Shown here piece after piece: positions 8,346 through 17,583 of a stretch of DNA of 64,000 nt (position 1 is the stretch's first letter; each line of letters opens with the position of its first letter). Source of the DNA: an uncultured Flavobacteriaceae bacterium (lineage in GTDB: Bacteria > Bacteroidota > Bacteroidia > Flavobacteriales > Flavobacteriaceae); assembly GCA_947502635.1 (NCBI GenBank), contig CANNAN010000003.1:62001-126000 (forward strand), written 5' to 3'. A program made the translations under genes and the position numbers. The notes below the pieces were generated by a model. The model saw only the letters and a program-made list of their open reading frames with translations. It had not been told where the DNA came from and made no database searches.

Positions 8346-10811
8346 ATGGCTTACGACGAGATAGAAGAAATCAATGGGACTGAAACGTCTAGTGTTAGCT
8401 TTGACATTAGAGGTCTTTTGTTTAAAATGCTTAAGTTTTGGAAATTATTCATATTATGTATAGTAGTAGGTTTAGTTGTGGCATATTCAATTAATATTCG
8501 AAAGCAAAATGTTTACAGTTTAAATACGCTTATGTCTGTCGAAAATGATCAAAACCCATTTTTTGCGGCTAATACTAGTATTTCATTTAATTGGGGAGGG
8601 GTTTCTGGTAAAGTAGGAAAGATTATGATTGCTATAGGAACCCGAAACCATAATGAAAAAGTGGTTGATTCTTTACAGTTTTATATTGAATATTTAAAAC
8701 AAGGTAAATACCGGAAAAATGATGTTTACAGAAAAGCGCCTTTTCATATTGAAATAAATAAATTTAAATTTCAAGTTTTAAACAAACCACTTGGTATTCG
8801 TTTTATTAGTAATAAACAGTATGAAATTTTTACTGAATTTGAAAATAATTCGGTGTTTGCACAAAAATATGATGATAAATCTGTCGATAAGGTTTCCGTG
8901 CCAACAGGAGAATTCAAAAAAGTTTTTACGATTGGTGAATTAGTTGAATTACCTTTTGCTTCGTTTGTTCTGTATCTTAGACCTGAGGCTGATATCATTT
9001 CAGGATCTGAATATTATATTAAATTTTTAAATTTCGATAAAGTTGTAAATAGTTACAAAGGAAAAGTTTTAGTGAAACCTTACTCCAAAACCTCTTCATC
9101 TATCTTAAGGTTGTCCCTTACAGGGAATAATAAAGATAAAATTGTTGATTACTTAAATACTACAACAGCGATTTTAGGAAAAACGGATTTGGAACGTAAA
9201 AATTTATATGCAACTAATACTATAAAATTTATAGATAGTAGTTTAAGTATAGTAAGTAATGAGTTGAAAGCTGTAACAGATACAATGAATACTTTTAGAA
9301 AAGTCAATAAGGTGGTCGATATTGATGATGAATTAGTACAAGTATCTACCAAATTAAGTGAACTTGATTTGAAAAAAGAAGAGAGTGAATCTAAACTACA
9401 ATATTTAGATATTCTTGAGAATTATTTGCAAACAAAGACTGATTATACTAAGATAGCTGCTCCTACATCTGTTGGAATAGATGAAGGTAATATTGTATCA
9501 AGCGTTAATAAAATTACAGCCTTAGCAATAGAAAGGCAAGAATTAGAACAATTGGTTCAAGAAGGGTCTTCTTCACTTCGTGAGTTAGACGGAAGTATAA
9601 ATGCCGAAAAAAATGTGTTATTGGAGACAATAGCTTCTACAAAAAGAACTATTAGAATTCAACTTAAAACAATCATTAATAGCAAAAGTAAATTAGAAAA
9701 GCACTTAAGAAGTTTGCCAGAAGACCAGCAAAAGTATTTAAAGATTCAGCGTAAATTAAATTTAAGTCAAGAGGCGTATGATGTTTATATGGCTAAACGG
9801 AGTGAAGCAGCCATTATTAAAGCTGCAAATGTATCTGACATAATAGTAATTGAAGAAGCTAAAGATATTGGTGTTGGAGCTATTGGTCCAAATAGGAATT
9901 TAAATTATATAATGGCAATTATGATCGGTTTTTTTGGGCCTTTAATACTTGTTTTTATATTATTTTTATTAGATAATACCATTCATGGAATGGATGAGGT
10001 AAAACGATTATCTAATATCCCTGTTTTAGGACTAATAGGAAAGTATGAACACGATAATAACTTGGTCGTTTTCGAAAGACCTAAATCTGCAATAGCCGAA
10101 TCCTTTCGGGCTGTGCGTTCAAGTTTGCAGTTTTTTTATAAAAAATTAGATAAAAAAGGAGGGCGTACTATTATGTTTACCTCTTCTATTAGTGGAGAAG
10201 GAAAAACTTTTTGTTCCATAAACGTTGCAAGTGCTTACGCTTTATCTGGGAAAAAAACAATTTTATTAGGGTTGGATTTACGTAAACCTAAAATTTTTGA
10301 TGATTTTGATATAGATAATAATGTTGGTGTAGTTAATTATTTTATTGGTAAAAAAGAACTCGAAGAAATCACTTTTAAAAGTCATATTGATAATTTAGAT
10401 ATTATTACTTCGGGACCAATTCCACCAAATCCTTCAGAGTTATTAATGAGTGAGTCTATGGGAGACCTTATTAGTGTTTTAAGACAAAAGTATGACATAA
10501 TTGTTTTAGATACACCTCCTTTAGGGTTGGTAACAGATGCCTTAGTATTGTCTCAATATGCTGATGCTTCATTATTTGTTGTCAGACTTGACTATACTAA
10601 AAAAGGTATGTTGGAATTGGTTAATGCGAAATATAAATCGGGAGAGCTAAAAAATATTAGTTATATATTGAACTTTTATAAAGCCAACAATAATTATGGC
10701 TATGGTTACGGTTACGGTTATGGCTATGGAACTTATGGTAATACTTATCATGAAACTCTTAAAAAGAAAAGTTTTTTAGACAAATTAAAAGACTGGTTAA
10801 AGATTAGTTAG
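8346..10811 (+). CDS. Polysaccharide co-polymerase / tyrosine autokinase (Wzc-like)
   Basis: Inner-membrane protein that controls polysaccharide length and export and autophosphorylates on C-terminal tyrosines. Of 821 residues, membrane helices lie near 29-51 and 518-544 and flank a large periplasmic Wzz-like domain with coiled-coil segments. The cytoplasmic BY-kinase domain has Walker A SISGEGKTF near 613, Walker A' LLGLDLRKP near 640 and Walker B IIVLDTPPLGL near 718. The tail holds six Tyr-Gly pairs (784-795) followed by two more tyrosines, the expected phosphorylation cluster. It adjoins the Wza-like gene, its usual partner. Very secure. Confidence 0.95.
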   Translation: MAYDEIEEINGTETSSVSFDIRGLLFKMLKFWKLFILCIVVGLVVAYSINIRKQNVYSLNTLMSVENDQNPFFAANTSISFNWGGVSGKVGKIMIAIGTRNHNEKVVDSLQFYIEYLKQGKYRKNDVYRKAPFHIEINKFKFQVLNKPLGIRFISNKQYEIFTEFENNSVFAQKYDDKSVDKVSVPTGEFKKVFTIGELVELPFASFVLYLRPEADIISGSEYYIKFLNFDKVVNSYKGKVLVKPYSKTSSSILRLSLTGNNKDKIVDYLNTTTAILGKTDLERKNLYATNTIKFIDSSLSIVSNELKAVTDTMNTFRKVNKVVDIDDELVQVSTKLSELDLKKEESESKLQYLDILENYLQTKTDYTKIAAPTSVGIDEGNIVSSVNKITALAIERQELEQLVQEGSSSLRELDGSINAEKNVLLETIASTKRTIRIQLKTIINSKSKLEKHLRSLPEDQQKYLKIQRKLNLSQEAYDVYMAKRSEAAIIKAANVSDIIVIEEAKDIGVGAIGPNRNLNYIMAIMIGFFGPLILVFILFLLDNTIHGMDEVKRLSNIPVLGLIGKYEHDNNLVVFERPKSAIAESFRAVRSSLQFFYKKLDKKGGRTIMFTSSISGEGKTFCSINVASAYALSGKKTILLGLDLRKPKIFDDFDIDNNVGVVNYFIGKKELEEITFKSHIDNLDIITSGPIPPNPSELLMSESMGDLISVLRQKYDIIVLDTPPLGLVTDALVLSQYADASLFVVRLDYTKKGMLELVNAKYKSGELKNISYILNFYKANNNYGYGYGYGYGYGTYGNTYHETLKKKSFLDKLKDWLKIS
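10695..10730 (+). repeat. Tandem Tyr-Gly hexamer repeat in kinase tail
   Basis: Six consecutive 6-bp units, each TAT/TAC followed by GGC/GGT/GGA, encode (Tyr-Gly)6. Because the unit is two codons long, gain or loss of units keeps the reading frame and would change the number of phosphorylatable tyrosines. Confidence 0.85.
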
Positions 10812-10826
10812 AGTTTTGTTCAAGAG

Positions 10827-10843
10827 ATTAAAATTATTTTAAT
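10827..10843. repeat. 17-bp AT palindrome between kinase and Wzm genes
   Basis: ATTAAAAT, a central T, then ATTTTAAT: a perfect 8-bp inverted repeat around one base, in the 60-nt gap before the Wzm gene. With no T-run or GC stem it is not a terminator. It could be a protein site or chance in AT-rich DNA. Confidence 0.3.
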
Positions 10844-10871
10844 AGAGTTAATAAATTCAAAACTAAAAGCA

Positions 10872-11741
10872 TTGAACACTTTAAAAGAAGAAAAATGGCT
10901 TTATACAATTTCTTCAAAAAAGCCATTAATTAACTTAAATTTTAAGGAAATTTGGAGATATCGCGATTTGCTAATGCTTTTTGTTAAGCGCGATGTTATC
11001 ACTGTGTACAAACAAACTATTTTAGGACCAATATGGTATATTATTCAACCACTTTTTACCTCTGTTATTTTTACACTTATATTCAATAATCTTGCTAATA
11101 TTCCAACAGGAGATGGCGTCCCTTCATTTTTATTCAATCTAGCAGGAATAACGTCTTGGAATTATTTTAAAGAGTGTTTGACTGGAACATCAGGTACGTT
11201 TACAAAAAATCAAAATATTTTTGGAAAAGTATATTTTCCAAGAGTTATTATGCCACTTTCAATTGTGTTTTCAAATTTATTGAAGTTTGGTATACAATCA
11301 TTAGTTTTTATTGGGTTTTATCTCTTCTATGTTTATGTGGAAAACGCACAGATTAAGCCAAATACCTCTCTGATATTACTTCCAATAGTAATACTTATAA
11401 TGGCTATGTTGGGCTTAGGCTTAGGAATGTTAATTTCTTCCATGACTACAAAATATAGGGATTTAACTTTTTTAGTGCAGTTTGGTGTACAATTATTAAT
11501 GTATGGCTCAGCTGTTATGTATCCATTGTCATATTTTAGAGAGAAATTACCTGAATATGCCTGGCTGGTTGAATATAATCCTATAGCCATAGTTATAGAA
11601 GTATTTAGAAATATGACCCTAGGAGTTAATAGCTTCAGCCTTAAAGAGTTTATATATGCACTTGTGGTAAGTGTTATATTGTTCTTGTTTGGGTTAATTG
11701 TATTTAATAGAACTGAAAAAAACTTTATAGATACTGTATAG
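10872..11741 (+). CDS. ABC-2 type polysaccharide exporter permease (Wzm-like)
   Basis: Membrane half of an ABC exporter that moves lipid-linked O-antigen or capsule chains across the inner membrane. The 289-residue protein has about six membrane helices and the ABC2 motif VKRDVITVYKQTILGPIWYI, typical of the Wzm/TagG/KpsM group. The reading frame has no ATG near its 5' end, so the TTG at 10872 is taken as start, giving MNTLKEEKWLYTIS. The next in-frame Met (around residue 35) would remove conserved N-terminal sequence. The ATPase gene follows after 2 nt, so the two subunits are almost certainly co-translated. Confidence 0.92.
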   Translation: MNTLKEEKWLYTISSKKPLINLNFKEIWRYRDLLMLFVKRDVITVYKQTILGPIWYIIQPLFTSVIFTLIFNNLANIPTGDGVPSFLFNLAGITSWNYFKECLTGTSGTFTKNQNIFGKVYFPRVIMPLSIVFSNLLKFGIQSLVFIGFYLFYVYVENAQIKPNTSLILLPIVILIMAMLGLGLGMLISSMTTKYRDLTFLVQFGVQLLMYGSAVMYPLSYFREKLPEYAWLVEYNPIAIVIEVFRNMTLGVNSFSLKEFIYALVVSVILFLFGLIVFNRTEKNFIDTV

Positions 11742-11743
11742 TT

Positions 11744-13018
11744 ATGGCTGATATAATGCTAAATGTAAACAAGGTTTCTAAACAGTACAGACTAGGCCTC
11801 ATTGGTACAGGTACACTTAGCCATGACCTTAATAGGTGGTGGCGTAAACTGATTGGAAAAGATGATCCTTTTTTAAAAATTGGTGAGCTAAATAATAGAA
11901 AAGTAAGAGGAAATAGCGATTATGTATGGGCATTACAAGACATTAGTTTTGAAGTGAGAAAAGGTGAAGTCCTAGGGATTATAGGTGAAAATGGTGCAGG
12001 GAAATCAACACTTCTAAAAATACTATCTCGGGTTACTGGGCCAACAACAGGAGAGATTAAAACAAAGGGGCGTATAGCTTCTTTATTGGAAGTAGGTACT
12101 GGTTTTCATCCAGAAATGACGGGACGAGAAAATATATTCTTAAATGGAGCTATTTTAGGAATGACTAAAAAAGAAATTGCATCAAAGATTAATGAAATTA
12201 TTGACTTTTCAGGCTGTGAACGCTATATAGATACTCCTGTAAAGCGCTATTCATCTGGAATGAGAGTTCGACTAGCTTTTGCTGTTGCAGCTCATTTAGA
12301 ACCTGATATTTTGGTGATTGATGAGGTTTTAGCCGTTGGCGATGCTGAGTTTCAAAAGAAAGCCATAGGAAAGATGCAGGACATTAGTAAGGGAGAAGGG
12401 CGTACGGTGCTATTTGTAAGCCATAATATGGCAGCAATAGAAACACTTTGCGATAGAGTAATTGTGCTTAAAGATGGTCGGTTTTTTGATGAAGGAACTC
12501 CAACAGAAGCCATCAATAATTATTTAAAAAACAGTACTTTTTCACAACGTATTATAGAGTTTAATAAGAATGGTATCGTTGATGTTAAAGAAGGGATACA
12601 GATGATATACGCTGGTGTTGAAAATGCATCTGCTGAACATGTTGATGATGTGTTAGATGTTACTTCAGAGATTGATATTAGGTTTAAATTCATAAATAAA
12701 ACAAAAGGAAAGGTGCTTTCTTTTGGGTACGATTTAAAAAATATAAGAGAGGAAGTAATCTTTGGATCTGGAAGTAAATTTACTTGCAATATAAATGAAG
12801 TCACTGAATTGGTTTGTCGTATCCCAGCAAATTTTTTAAACGACGATATGTATCAAATACATTTGTACGCTCATTCTGAAGCTATGAATTTATTGTATTC
12901 TGAAAAAGACCTATTAACGTTTGAAATTAAAGATATAAAAAGGGAATCTGGTTATTTAGGAAGAATAAATGGCGTAATTAGACCTAAATTACTGTGGCAA
13001 TCTGTTTCAGATAAGTAA
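11744..13018 (+). CDS. ABC polysaccharide exporter ATPase with Wzt C-terminal domain
   Basis: ATPase partner of the Wzm permease. The N-terminal ABC domain (to about residue 250) has Walker A GENGAGKST near 80, signature YSSGMRVRL, Walker B ILVIDEVLAVGD and the H-loop FVSHNMAA. The 424-residue length exceeds a bare ATPase (about 250). The remaining C-terminal part (from about 265) fits the Wzt_C beta-sandwich, which in E. coli O8/O9a recognises the finished, terminally modified chain. The specificity of this domain here is unknown. Translation is coupled with the permease gene (2-nt gap). Confidence 0.92.
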   Translation: MADIMLNVNKVSKQYRLGLIGTGTLSHDLNRWWRKLIGKDDPFLKIGELNNRKVRGNSDYVWALQDISFEVRKGEVLGIIGENGAGKSTLLKILSRVTGPTTGEIKTKGRIASLLEVGTGFHPEMTGRENIFLNGAILGMTKKEIASKINEIIDFSGCERYIDTPVKRYSSGMRVRLAFAVAAHLEPDILVIDEVLAVGDAEFQKKAIGKMQDISKGEGRTVLFVSHNMAAIETLCDRVIVLKDGRFFDEGTPTEAINNYLKNSTFSQRIIEFNKNGIVDVKEGIQMIYAGVENASAEHVDDVLDVTSEIDIRFKFINKTKGKVLSFGYDLKNIREEVIFGSGSKFTCNINEVTELVCRIPANFLNDDMYQIHLYAHSEAMNLLYSEKDLLTFEIKDIKRESGYLGRINGVIRPKLLWQSVSDK

Positions 13019-13023
13019 CTAAT

Positions 13024-14487
13024 ATGATGAGTTTTATTAATAAATTATTTGAAAAAAAAATATCGGCTTCTGGATTAGCTGTTTTTCGAATAACGTTTTT
13101 CCTAAACCTATTGTTAGAAGTAATTCATATATTTAGATACAGACATTTATATTTTGATAAAATTGCCTATTTGGAGTTTAGTGACATAAATATGACACTG
13201 CCTCTTTTATTATGGATGCTTGTCTTGTTTTTAATTGTGATTGGCTTTTTTACAAGAATAGCAACAATTATTAATTATGTTTTTTGTGTAACTATACTAT
13301 CCTCATTTACAGATTTTGAATATCATATGCATTATGTGTATGTTGGAATAAGTTTTTTATCAATTATTTTACCATTCTCCAGATCATTATCATTAGATTT
13401 TTTGTTTAAACCTAAATCCCAAAACGTATCTGTTATATATTATTATTTACCAGTATTCATTGGCATAGGGTTTGTGTATTTCGATTCCATATTTCATAAG
13501 TTTACTTCAGAAATATGGACAAATGGCCTTGGAGTATGGTTTCCATCATCATTACCACAAATTACGATATGGGAAGATCAATGGTTATTAAATCAAAAAT
13601 TTTTGATGTTATTTTTAGGCTACTTGGTATTAGTCTTTGAGACTATATTTATTTTCTTTTTTTTTATTAAAAAATTAAGAATCCCTTTTTTTATTATCGG
13701 AATTGGATTGCACATTGGTATTTTGTTAGAATACCCAATACCATATTTTGCCTTAGGTGTTATAGCCATATATTTGTTGTTAGTGCCTGTGGCGTATTGG
13801 GACAAACTATTTAGTAGGATGGGCTTAAATGGAAAATATTTGGCTAAAAAAAATGAAGAAGTTCCTTTTCAATCTCCAAAAAAGAAATTGATAGCAATAA
13901 TTATTTTTTTATTAATTTTTTTACAAACAAATATAACATTACAATCACCTTTATTAAAACCAGTTATATCTAAAGTAACTAAAAATATAGGAGTTGAAAG
14001 ACATTTTAATAACACTAGCGACCAATTGTCTCATTTTTCCAGAAAGTTTTTTGGGATTACCAAACATCCAGTTTTTATGGATGATCATTTCAATGGGTAC
14101 AACCATATTATATCTGTGTCGTTTATTGATACGTTAGGTAATTCTTCATATTTGCCTATAATAAATAAAAAAGGCATGCCAAATGATTATTTAAAAGGAG
14201 CTTTGTGGGTAAATTGGAACTGGAGAGTAAATAACCCGAAAGTAAAAGATGTGAAATTAGAGCAAGGAATTGCTTCTTATACTGCATATTGGGCAAAGAA
14301 AAATAACGTTGATTTAAATAATGCAAGATTTGAAATATCAGTTAAAAAAATTGACTTACCTAATTGGAAATGGGAAAAAGATTATTTAACTAAACAACTC
14401 AATAAACCTTGGCAAAAAGCGGGGAACATTTTATGGGAAAATAAGAAATTTAAGTTAACCTTGTTAAAACCTATTGAAGATTATTAA
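13024..14487 (+). CDS. HTTM-domain (vitamin K-dependent carboxylase-like) membrane protein
   Basis: A 487-residue protein with many membrane helices between about 65 and 265, then one more near 290-305 and a C-terminal extracytoplasmic region of about 180 residues. The N-terminal half (SGLAVFRITFFLNLLLEV, later YLPVFIGIGFVYFDSIFHKF and IGIGLHIGILLEYPIPYF with a conserved His) resembles the HTTM domain shared with vitamin K-dependent gamma-carboxylase. No proven biochemical role exists for most bacterial members. It lies 5 nt after the Wzt gene inside the locus, so a role in modifying or handling the exported glycan is inferred. The family call is by eye and moderately secure. Confidence 0.65.
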   Translation: MMSFINKLFEKKISASGLAVFRITFFLNLLLEVIHIFRYRHLYFDKIAYLEFSDINMTLPLLLWMLVLFLIVIGFFTRIATIINYVFCVTILSSFTDFEYHMHYVYVGISFLSIILPFSRSLSLDFLFKPKSQNVSVIYYYLPVFIGIGFVYFDSIFHKFTSEIWTNGLGVWFPSSLPQITIWEDQWLLNQKFLMLFLGYLVLVFETIFIFFFFIKKLRIPFFIIGIGLHIGILLEYPIPYFALGVIAIYLLLVPVAYWDKLFSRMGLNGKYLAKKNEEVPFQSPKKKLIAIIIFLLIFLQTNITLQSPLLKPVISKVTKNIGVERHFNNTSDQLSHFSRKFFGITKHPVFMDDHFNGYNHIISVSFIDTLGNSSYLPIINKKGMPNDYLKGALWVNWNWRVNNPKVKDVKLEQGIASYTAYWAKKNNVDLNNARFEISVKKIDLPNWKWEKDYLTKQLNKPWQKAGNILWENKKFKLTLLKPIEDY

Positions 14488-14504
14488 AGTAGAAAAACTA
14501 AAAA

Positions 14505-15359
14505 TTGGATAGACAAAAATTGAATATTTTAATATCAGGTATACATGGTTTCTTAGGTAGTCATTTGGCTAATGAATTAGTTAAACATCACAATGTGATT
14601 GGATTATATAATAAAAACAAAAATAACATTATTGATCCATCAATTATAACATTTAACGATATTGATTTAATTGAGAAAGTCCCCGATATAATTATAATGA
14701 ATCATGCGGCTGTGGTTTCGGGAAATAGTAATATTAATAAAGATGTGTTGTTAAAAGTAAATGCTGATTTCACGAAAAGAATTCTTGATAGATTTCCAGA
14801 ATCAAAATCTATTTATGTTTCTTCAGTTTCTGTTTATGGAAATAAAAATCATATTATTGATGAAAATAGCAAGCCTAACCCAATAACGGATTATGCAGAA
14901 TCAAAGTATAAAGGGGAGCAATTTGTTTTAGAGAAAAAAAATAATGTAGTTGTACGATTTCCATCTATATATGGTGAAGGTATGAAAGAGAATACAATAA
15001 TTCCAAATTATTGTAATCAAGCTATTCAAAATAAAAAAATAGAAGTCTGGGGTACAGGGGATCGATTACAAAATTATATACATGTTTCTGATGCAGTTAG
15101 GTTAATTGAATTAATTTTAGAGAAAGATTTAGAAATAAATTTTCCTATTTTAGGAGTGTCAAAAGAAGAATATTCTAACTCATATTTAGCTGAAATAATT
15201 TCAAAAGAAACGAATTCTAAAATGACTTTTTCAGGTAACGATTCTAGTTCTTCATGGGTTTTTAATAATTCAAAAACTAAAGAAACGCTGCATTGGGAAT
15301 CTCAAATTACTTTGTCTTATGGGATTAAAAAATATTTAGAATGGAAAAAAACTCAATAA
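14505..15359 (+). CDS. NAD-dependent epimerase/dehydratase (extended SDR)
   Basis: Nucleotide-sugar type short-chain dehydrogenase of 284 residues. The Rossmann motif GIHGFLGS is at the N-terminus. The catalytic Ser lies in YVSSVSVYG and the Tyr-Lys pair in DYAESK (YxxxK), and a late RLQNYIHVSDAV segment is typical of epimerases and 4-ketoreductases. There is no ATG at the 5' end. The start is a TTG at 14505 or at 14520, the second giving MNILISG directly before the Rossmann strand. It is the first of a five-gene cassette and overlaps the ATP-grasp gene by 19 nt. Likely a 4-epimerase or ketoreductase for a deoxysugar; the substrate is not determinable. Confidence 0.85.
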   Translation: MDRQKLNILISGIHGFLGSHLANELVKHHNVIGLYNKNKNNIIDPSIITFNDIDLIEKVPDIIIMNHAAVVSGNSNINKDVLLKVNADFTKRILDRFPESKSIYVSSVSVYGNKNHIIDENSKPNPITDYAESKYKGEQFVLEKKNNVVVRFPSIYGEGMKENTIIPNYCNQAIQNKKIEVWGTGDRLQNYIHVSDAVRLIELILEKDLEINFPILGVSKEEYSNSYLAEIISKETNSKMTFSGNDSSSSWVFNNSKTKETLHWESQITLSYGIKKYLEWKKTQ

Positions 15360-16318
15360 TTGTTACTGGTATTGGAGGTAATGTAGGTCAAGGTGTATTG
15401 AGAAATATTAGAGATCTAAATTTAAATGTTTTATTGATCGGGACTGATATAGGTGCGTTTACAGCAGGAAACCATTTATGTGATGTGTCCTATAAAGTAC
15501 CATACTCTTATGATGAAAGTTTTATTGATTCGATTGTTAATATCGTAAACAAACATCAAGTAAAATTGATTATTCCAACAACAGATTATGAAGTTTATTA
15601 TCTATCATTAAATCAGGATAAAATAAATGCTAAAGTTGTTGTTAGTGAATCTTATACAACTGAGAAGTACTTAGATAAATATTTGTCATTTTTACATCAT
15701 AAAAAACATAATATTCCCTTTGCTAAATCATGGCTTCCAAGTGAATATAATGGAGAGGTTGATGAAATTATTGTTAAACCAAGAAAAGGAAGAGGTTCAA
15801 GAGACATTTATTTAAACCCAAAAAAACCAGAAAATTTTTCTGATGAATATGTTATTCAACCACTGCACAAAGGAAAAGAGATAACTACTGCATTTTATGT
15901 TAAAAAAGATGGTAATTTACATGGCGTTTTTACTATGGAGCGAGAATTGGAGAACGGAACAACCGTAAAATCTAAAACGACTAAGGCATTTGATGAAAAA
16001 CTAAGAGAAATAATTAATAAAATGATTATGTGTTCTGAGTTTAGGGGAAGTGTAAACATACAATCTATTGTCAATAACAATGGAGATGTAATTCCTTTTG
16101 AAGTAAATTGCAGGATTTCTGGTACTAATTCAATAAGGCATAATTTGGGCTTTCAAGATGTGAAATATTGTATTCAAGAATATTTTTTAAACCAAACCCC
16201 AGATGATGTAAAAATTATTGAAGGTGTTGCATTACGAATTTTGCATGATGTTATTTATCCTAATGTTACTGAATATGATAAATTAAATAATAATAAAAGT
16301 GATTTTAAATTATATTAA
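15341..16318 (+). CDS. ATP-grasp family ligase in sugar-tailoring cassette
   Basis: A 325-residue protein beginning SIIVTGIGGNVGQGVLRNI, the pre-ATP-grasp Rossmann-like fold seen in carbamoyl-phosphate-synthase-like proteins. An ATP-grasp core follows: DEIIVKPRKGRGSRDIYL (the ATP-binding Lys and Gly-rich loop), EYVIQPLHKG, then FRGSVNIQSIVNNNG and VIPFEVNCRISGT with the metal-binding Glu/Asn pair. Such enzymes activate a carboxylate as acyl-phosphate and join it to an amine. Sitting 5' of a HAD gene, a PglD-like acyltransferase and a sugar aminotransferase, it may attach an acyl or amino-acid group to an aminosugar. That role is inference. Confidence 0.75.
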   Translation: MEKNSIIVTGIGGNVGQGVLRNIRDLNLNVLLIGTDIGAFTAGNHLCDVSYKVPYSYDESFIDSIVNIVNKHQVKLIIPTTDYEVYYLSLNQDKINAKVVVSESYTTEKYLDKYLSFLHHKKHNIPFAKSWLPSEYNGEVDEIIVKPRKGRGSRDIYLNPKKPENFSDEYVIQPLHKGKEITTAFYVKKDGNLHGVFTMERELENGTTVKSKTTKAFDEKLREIINKMIMCSEFRGSVNIQSIVNNNGDVIPFEVNCRISGTNSIRHNLGFQDVKYCIQEYFLNQTPDDVKIIEGVALRILHDVIYPNVTEYDKLNNNKSDFKLY

Positions 16319-16954
16319 ATGAAGTATTTATTATTAGATGTTTCAGGAACAATTCTTTACAAGCCAACATTGTTTGATGCAATGTGTTCTGCATTACATC
16401 AATTTAAGATTGAAATAGAGATAGAACAGTTAAAATATCATCACAAAACATTAAGTGAATTAATTAAATTTCCAGATAAAACAAGCTTAGAATTTTATAA
16501 TTATTTTAATTCAGAATTGCTATATTCTTTAGGAATCATACCTAATAAAGAGCTGTTAAATGCTATTTTTCAATCTTGTTCTTATTTACCGTGGCAAAAA
16601 TATGATGACTGTGACTTTTTAGAAAAAATAGATGTACCAATGGGAATTTTGTCCAATTTTAACTCTAAACTAAACGATAAGTTGAATAATTTATTTGGCC
16701 CTTTATTTAGAGATATTTTTGTTTCCGAAAAAGTTGGTTTATCTAAGCCATCAGTAGAATTTTACCAATACGCATTAGATAAAATTGAAATAGAGGCTAA
16801 TGAAATTTTGTATATAGGAGATTCTTTTAAATTGGATTTTGAACCTGCAAAATCATTAGGTATTTCAACATTTATAATCGATAGAGACGGTTTTTATAAA
16901 AAAAATAAAAATGTAATACGCTCATTTTATGAATTAAAAGATATTATTAAATAA
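16319..16954 (+). CDS. HAD-superfamily hydrolase with atypical motif I
   Basis: A 211-residue HAD protein. Motif I is LLLDVSGT, so the nucleophile Asp is present but the +2 acid/base Asp of phosphatases is Ser. Motif II is GILSNF, motif III Lys is in VGLSKPSVEFY, and motif IV is YIGDSFKLDFEPAKSLG. A helical cap lies between motifs I and II. Its start codon directly follows the ATP-grasp stop, and its stop overlaps the next start (TAATG), so it is tightly co-expressed with the cassette. The missing acid/base residue makes a classical phosphatase role less certain. Confidence 0.85.
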   Translation: MKYLLLDVSGTILYKPTLFDAMCSALHQFKIEIEIEQLKYHHKTLSELIKFPDKTSLEFYNYFNSELLYSLGIIPNKELLNAIFQSCSYLPWQKYDDCDFLEKIDVPMGILSNFNSKLNDKLNNLFGPLFRDIFVSEKVGLSKPSVEFYQYALDKIEIEANEILYIGDSFKLDFEPAKSLGISTFIIDRDGFYKKNKNVIRSFYELKDIIK

Positions 16955-17583
16955 TGAAAACATTAGCAATTCTTGGTGCGGGAGAATTAGGAGTGCAAAT
17001 AGCACATTATGCTTTAACTGATAACCATTATACGAGAGTCGTTTTTTTTGATGATTCTTCAAATCAAAATGACGTTAATTCTATACCAATTATTGGTAAA
17101 TCTCATGATTTAGAAAAAGCTTTTAAAGAGAAGAGATTTGATGAATTAATTATTGGTATAGGTTATAAGCATCTAACCGCTAAGAAAGTACTTTTTGAAA
17201 AATTTAAAACAATAATTCCATTTGGAAAAATTATACATTCTTCTGCTTGGGTAGATTCAACGGCAATTATAGAAGATGGCTGTGTTATTTATCCAAGATG
17301 TACTCTTGATGCAAAAACCATTGTAAAAGCAAATACAATTCTTAATATTGGGTGTACAATTGGTCATGACTCTATTATATCATCACATTGTTTTTTGTCC
17401 CCCAGAGTTGCTGTAGCTGGTTTTGTTTCTGTTAATGAATTATGTAATATTGGTATAAATGCAACCATAATAGATAATATTTGTATAAAGTCAAAAACGC
17501 AGATTGGAGCAGGAGCTGTTGTTATTAAATCAATAGATAAAGGTAGTTTACATGTTGGTAATCCAGCAAAAGAAATAAGATAA
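16954..17583 (+). CDS. PglD/NeuD-type sugar acyltransferase (left-handed beta helix)
   Basis: A 209-residue protein. The N-terminal nucleotide-sugar binding part starts TLAILGAGELGVQIAHYAL (Rossmann-like, residues 1-80). It is followed by hexapeptide-repeat strands (for example TILNIGCTIGHDSIISSHC) with the catalytic His in GCTIGHDS and the trimer-type end GAGAVVIKSIDKGSLHVGNPAKEI. This layout is that of PglD/PerB/NeuD enzymes, which N- or O-acetylate a sugar from acetyl-CoA. Because the next gene (1-nt TAATG overlap) is a WecE-type transaminase, N-acetylation of its 4-amino sugar product is the most natural role, by analogy with WecD. Confidence 0.87.
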   Translation: MKTLAILGAGELGVQIAHYALTDNHYTRVVFFDDSSNQNDVNSIPIIGKSHDLEKAFKEKRFDELIIGIGYKHLTAKKVLFEKFKTIIPFGKIIHSSAWVDSTAIIEDGCVIYPRCTLDAKTIVKANTILNIGCTIGHDSIISSHCFLSPRVAVAGFVSVNELCNIGINATIIDNICIKSKTQIGAGAVVIKSIDKGSLHVGNPAKEIR

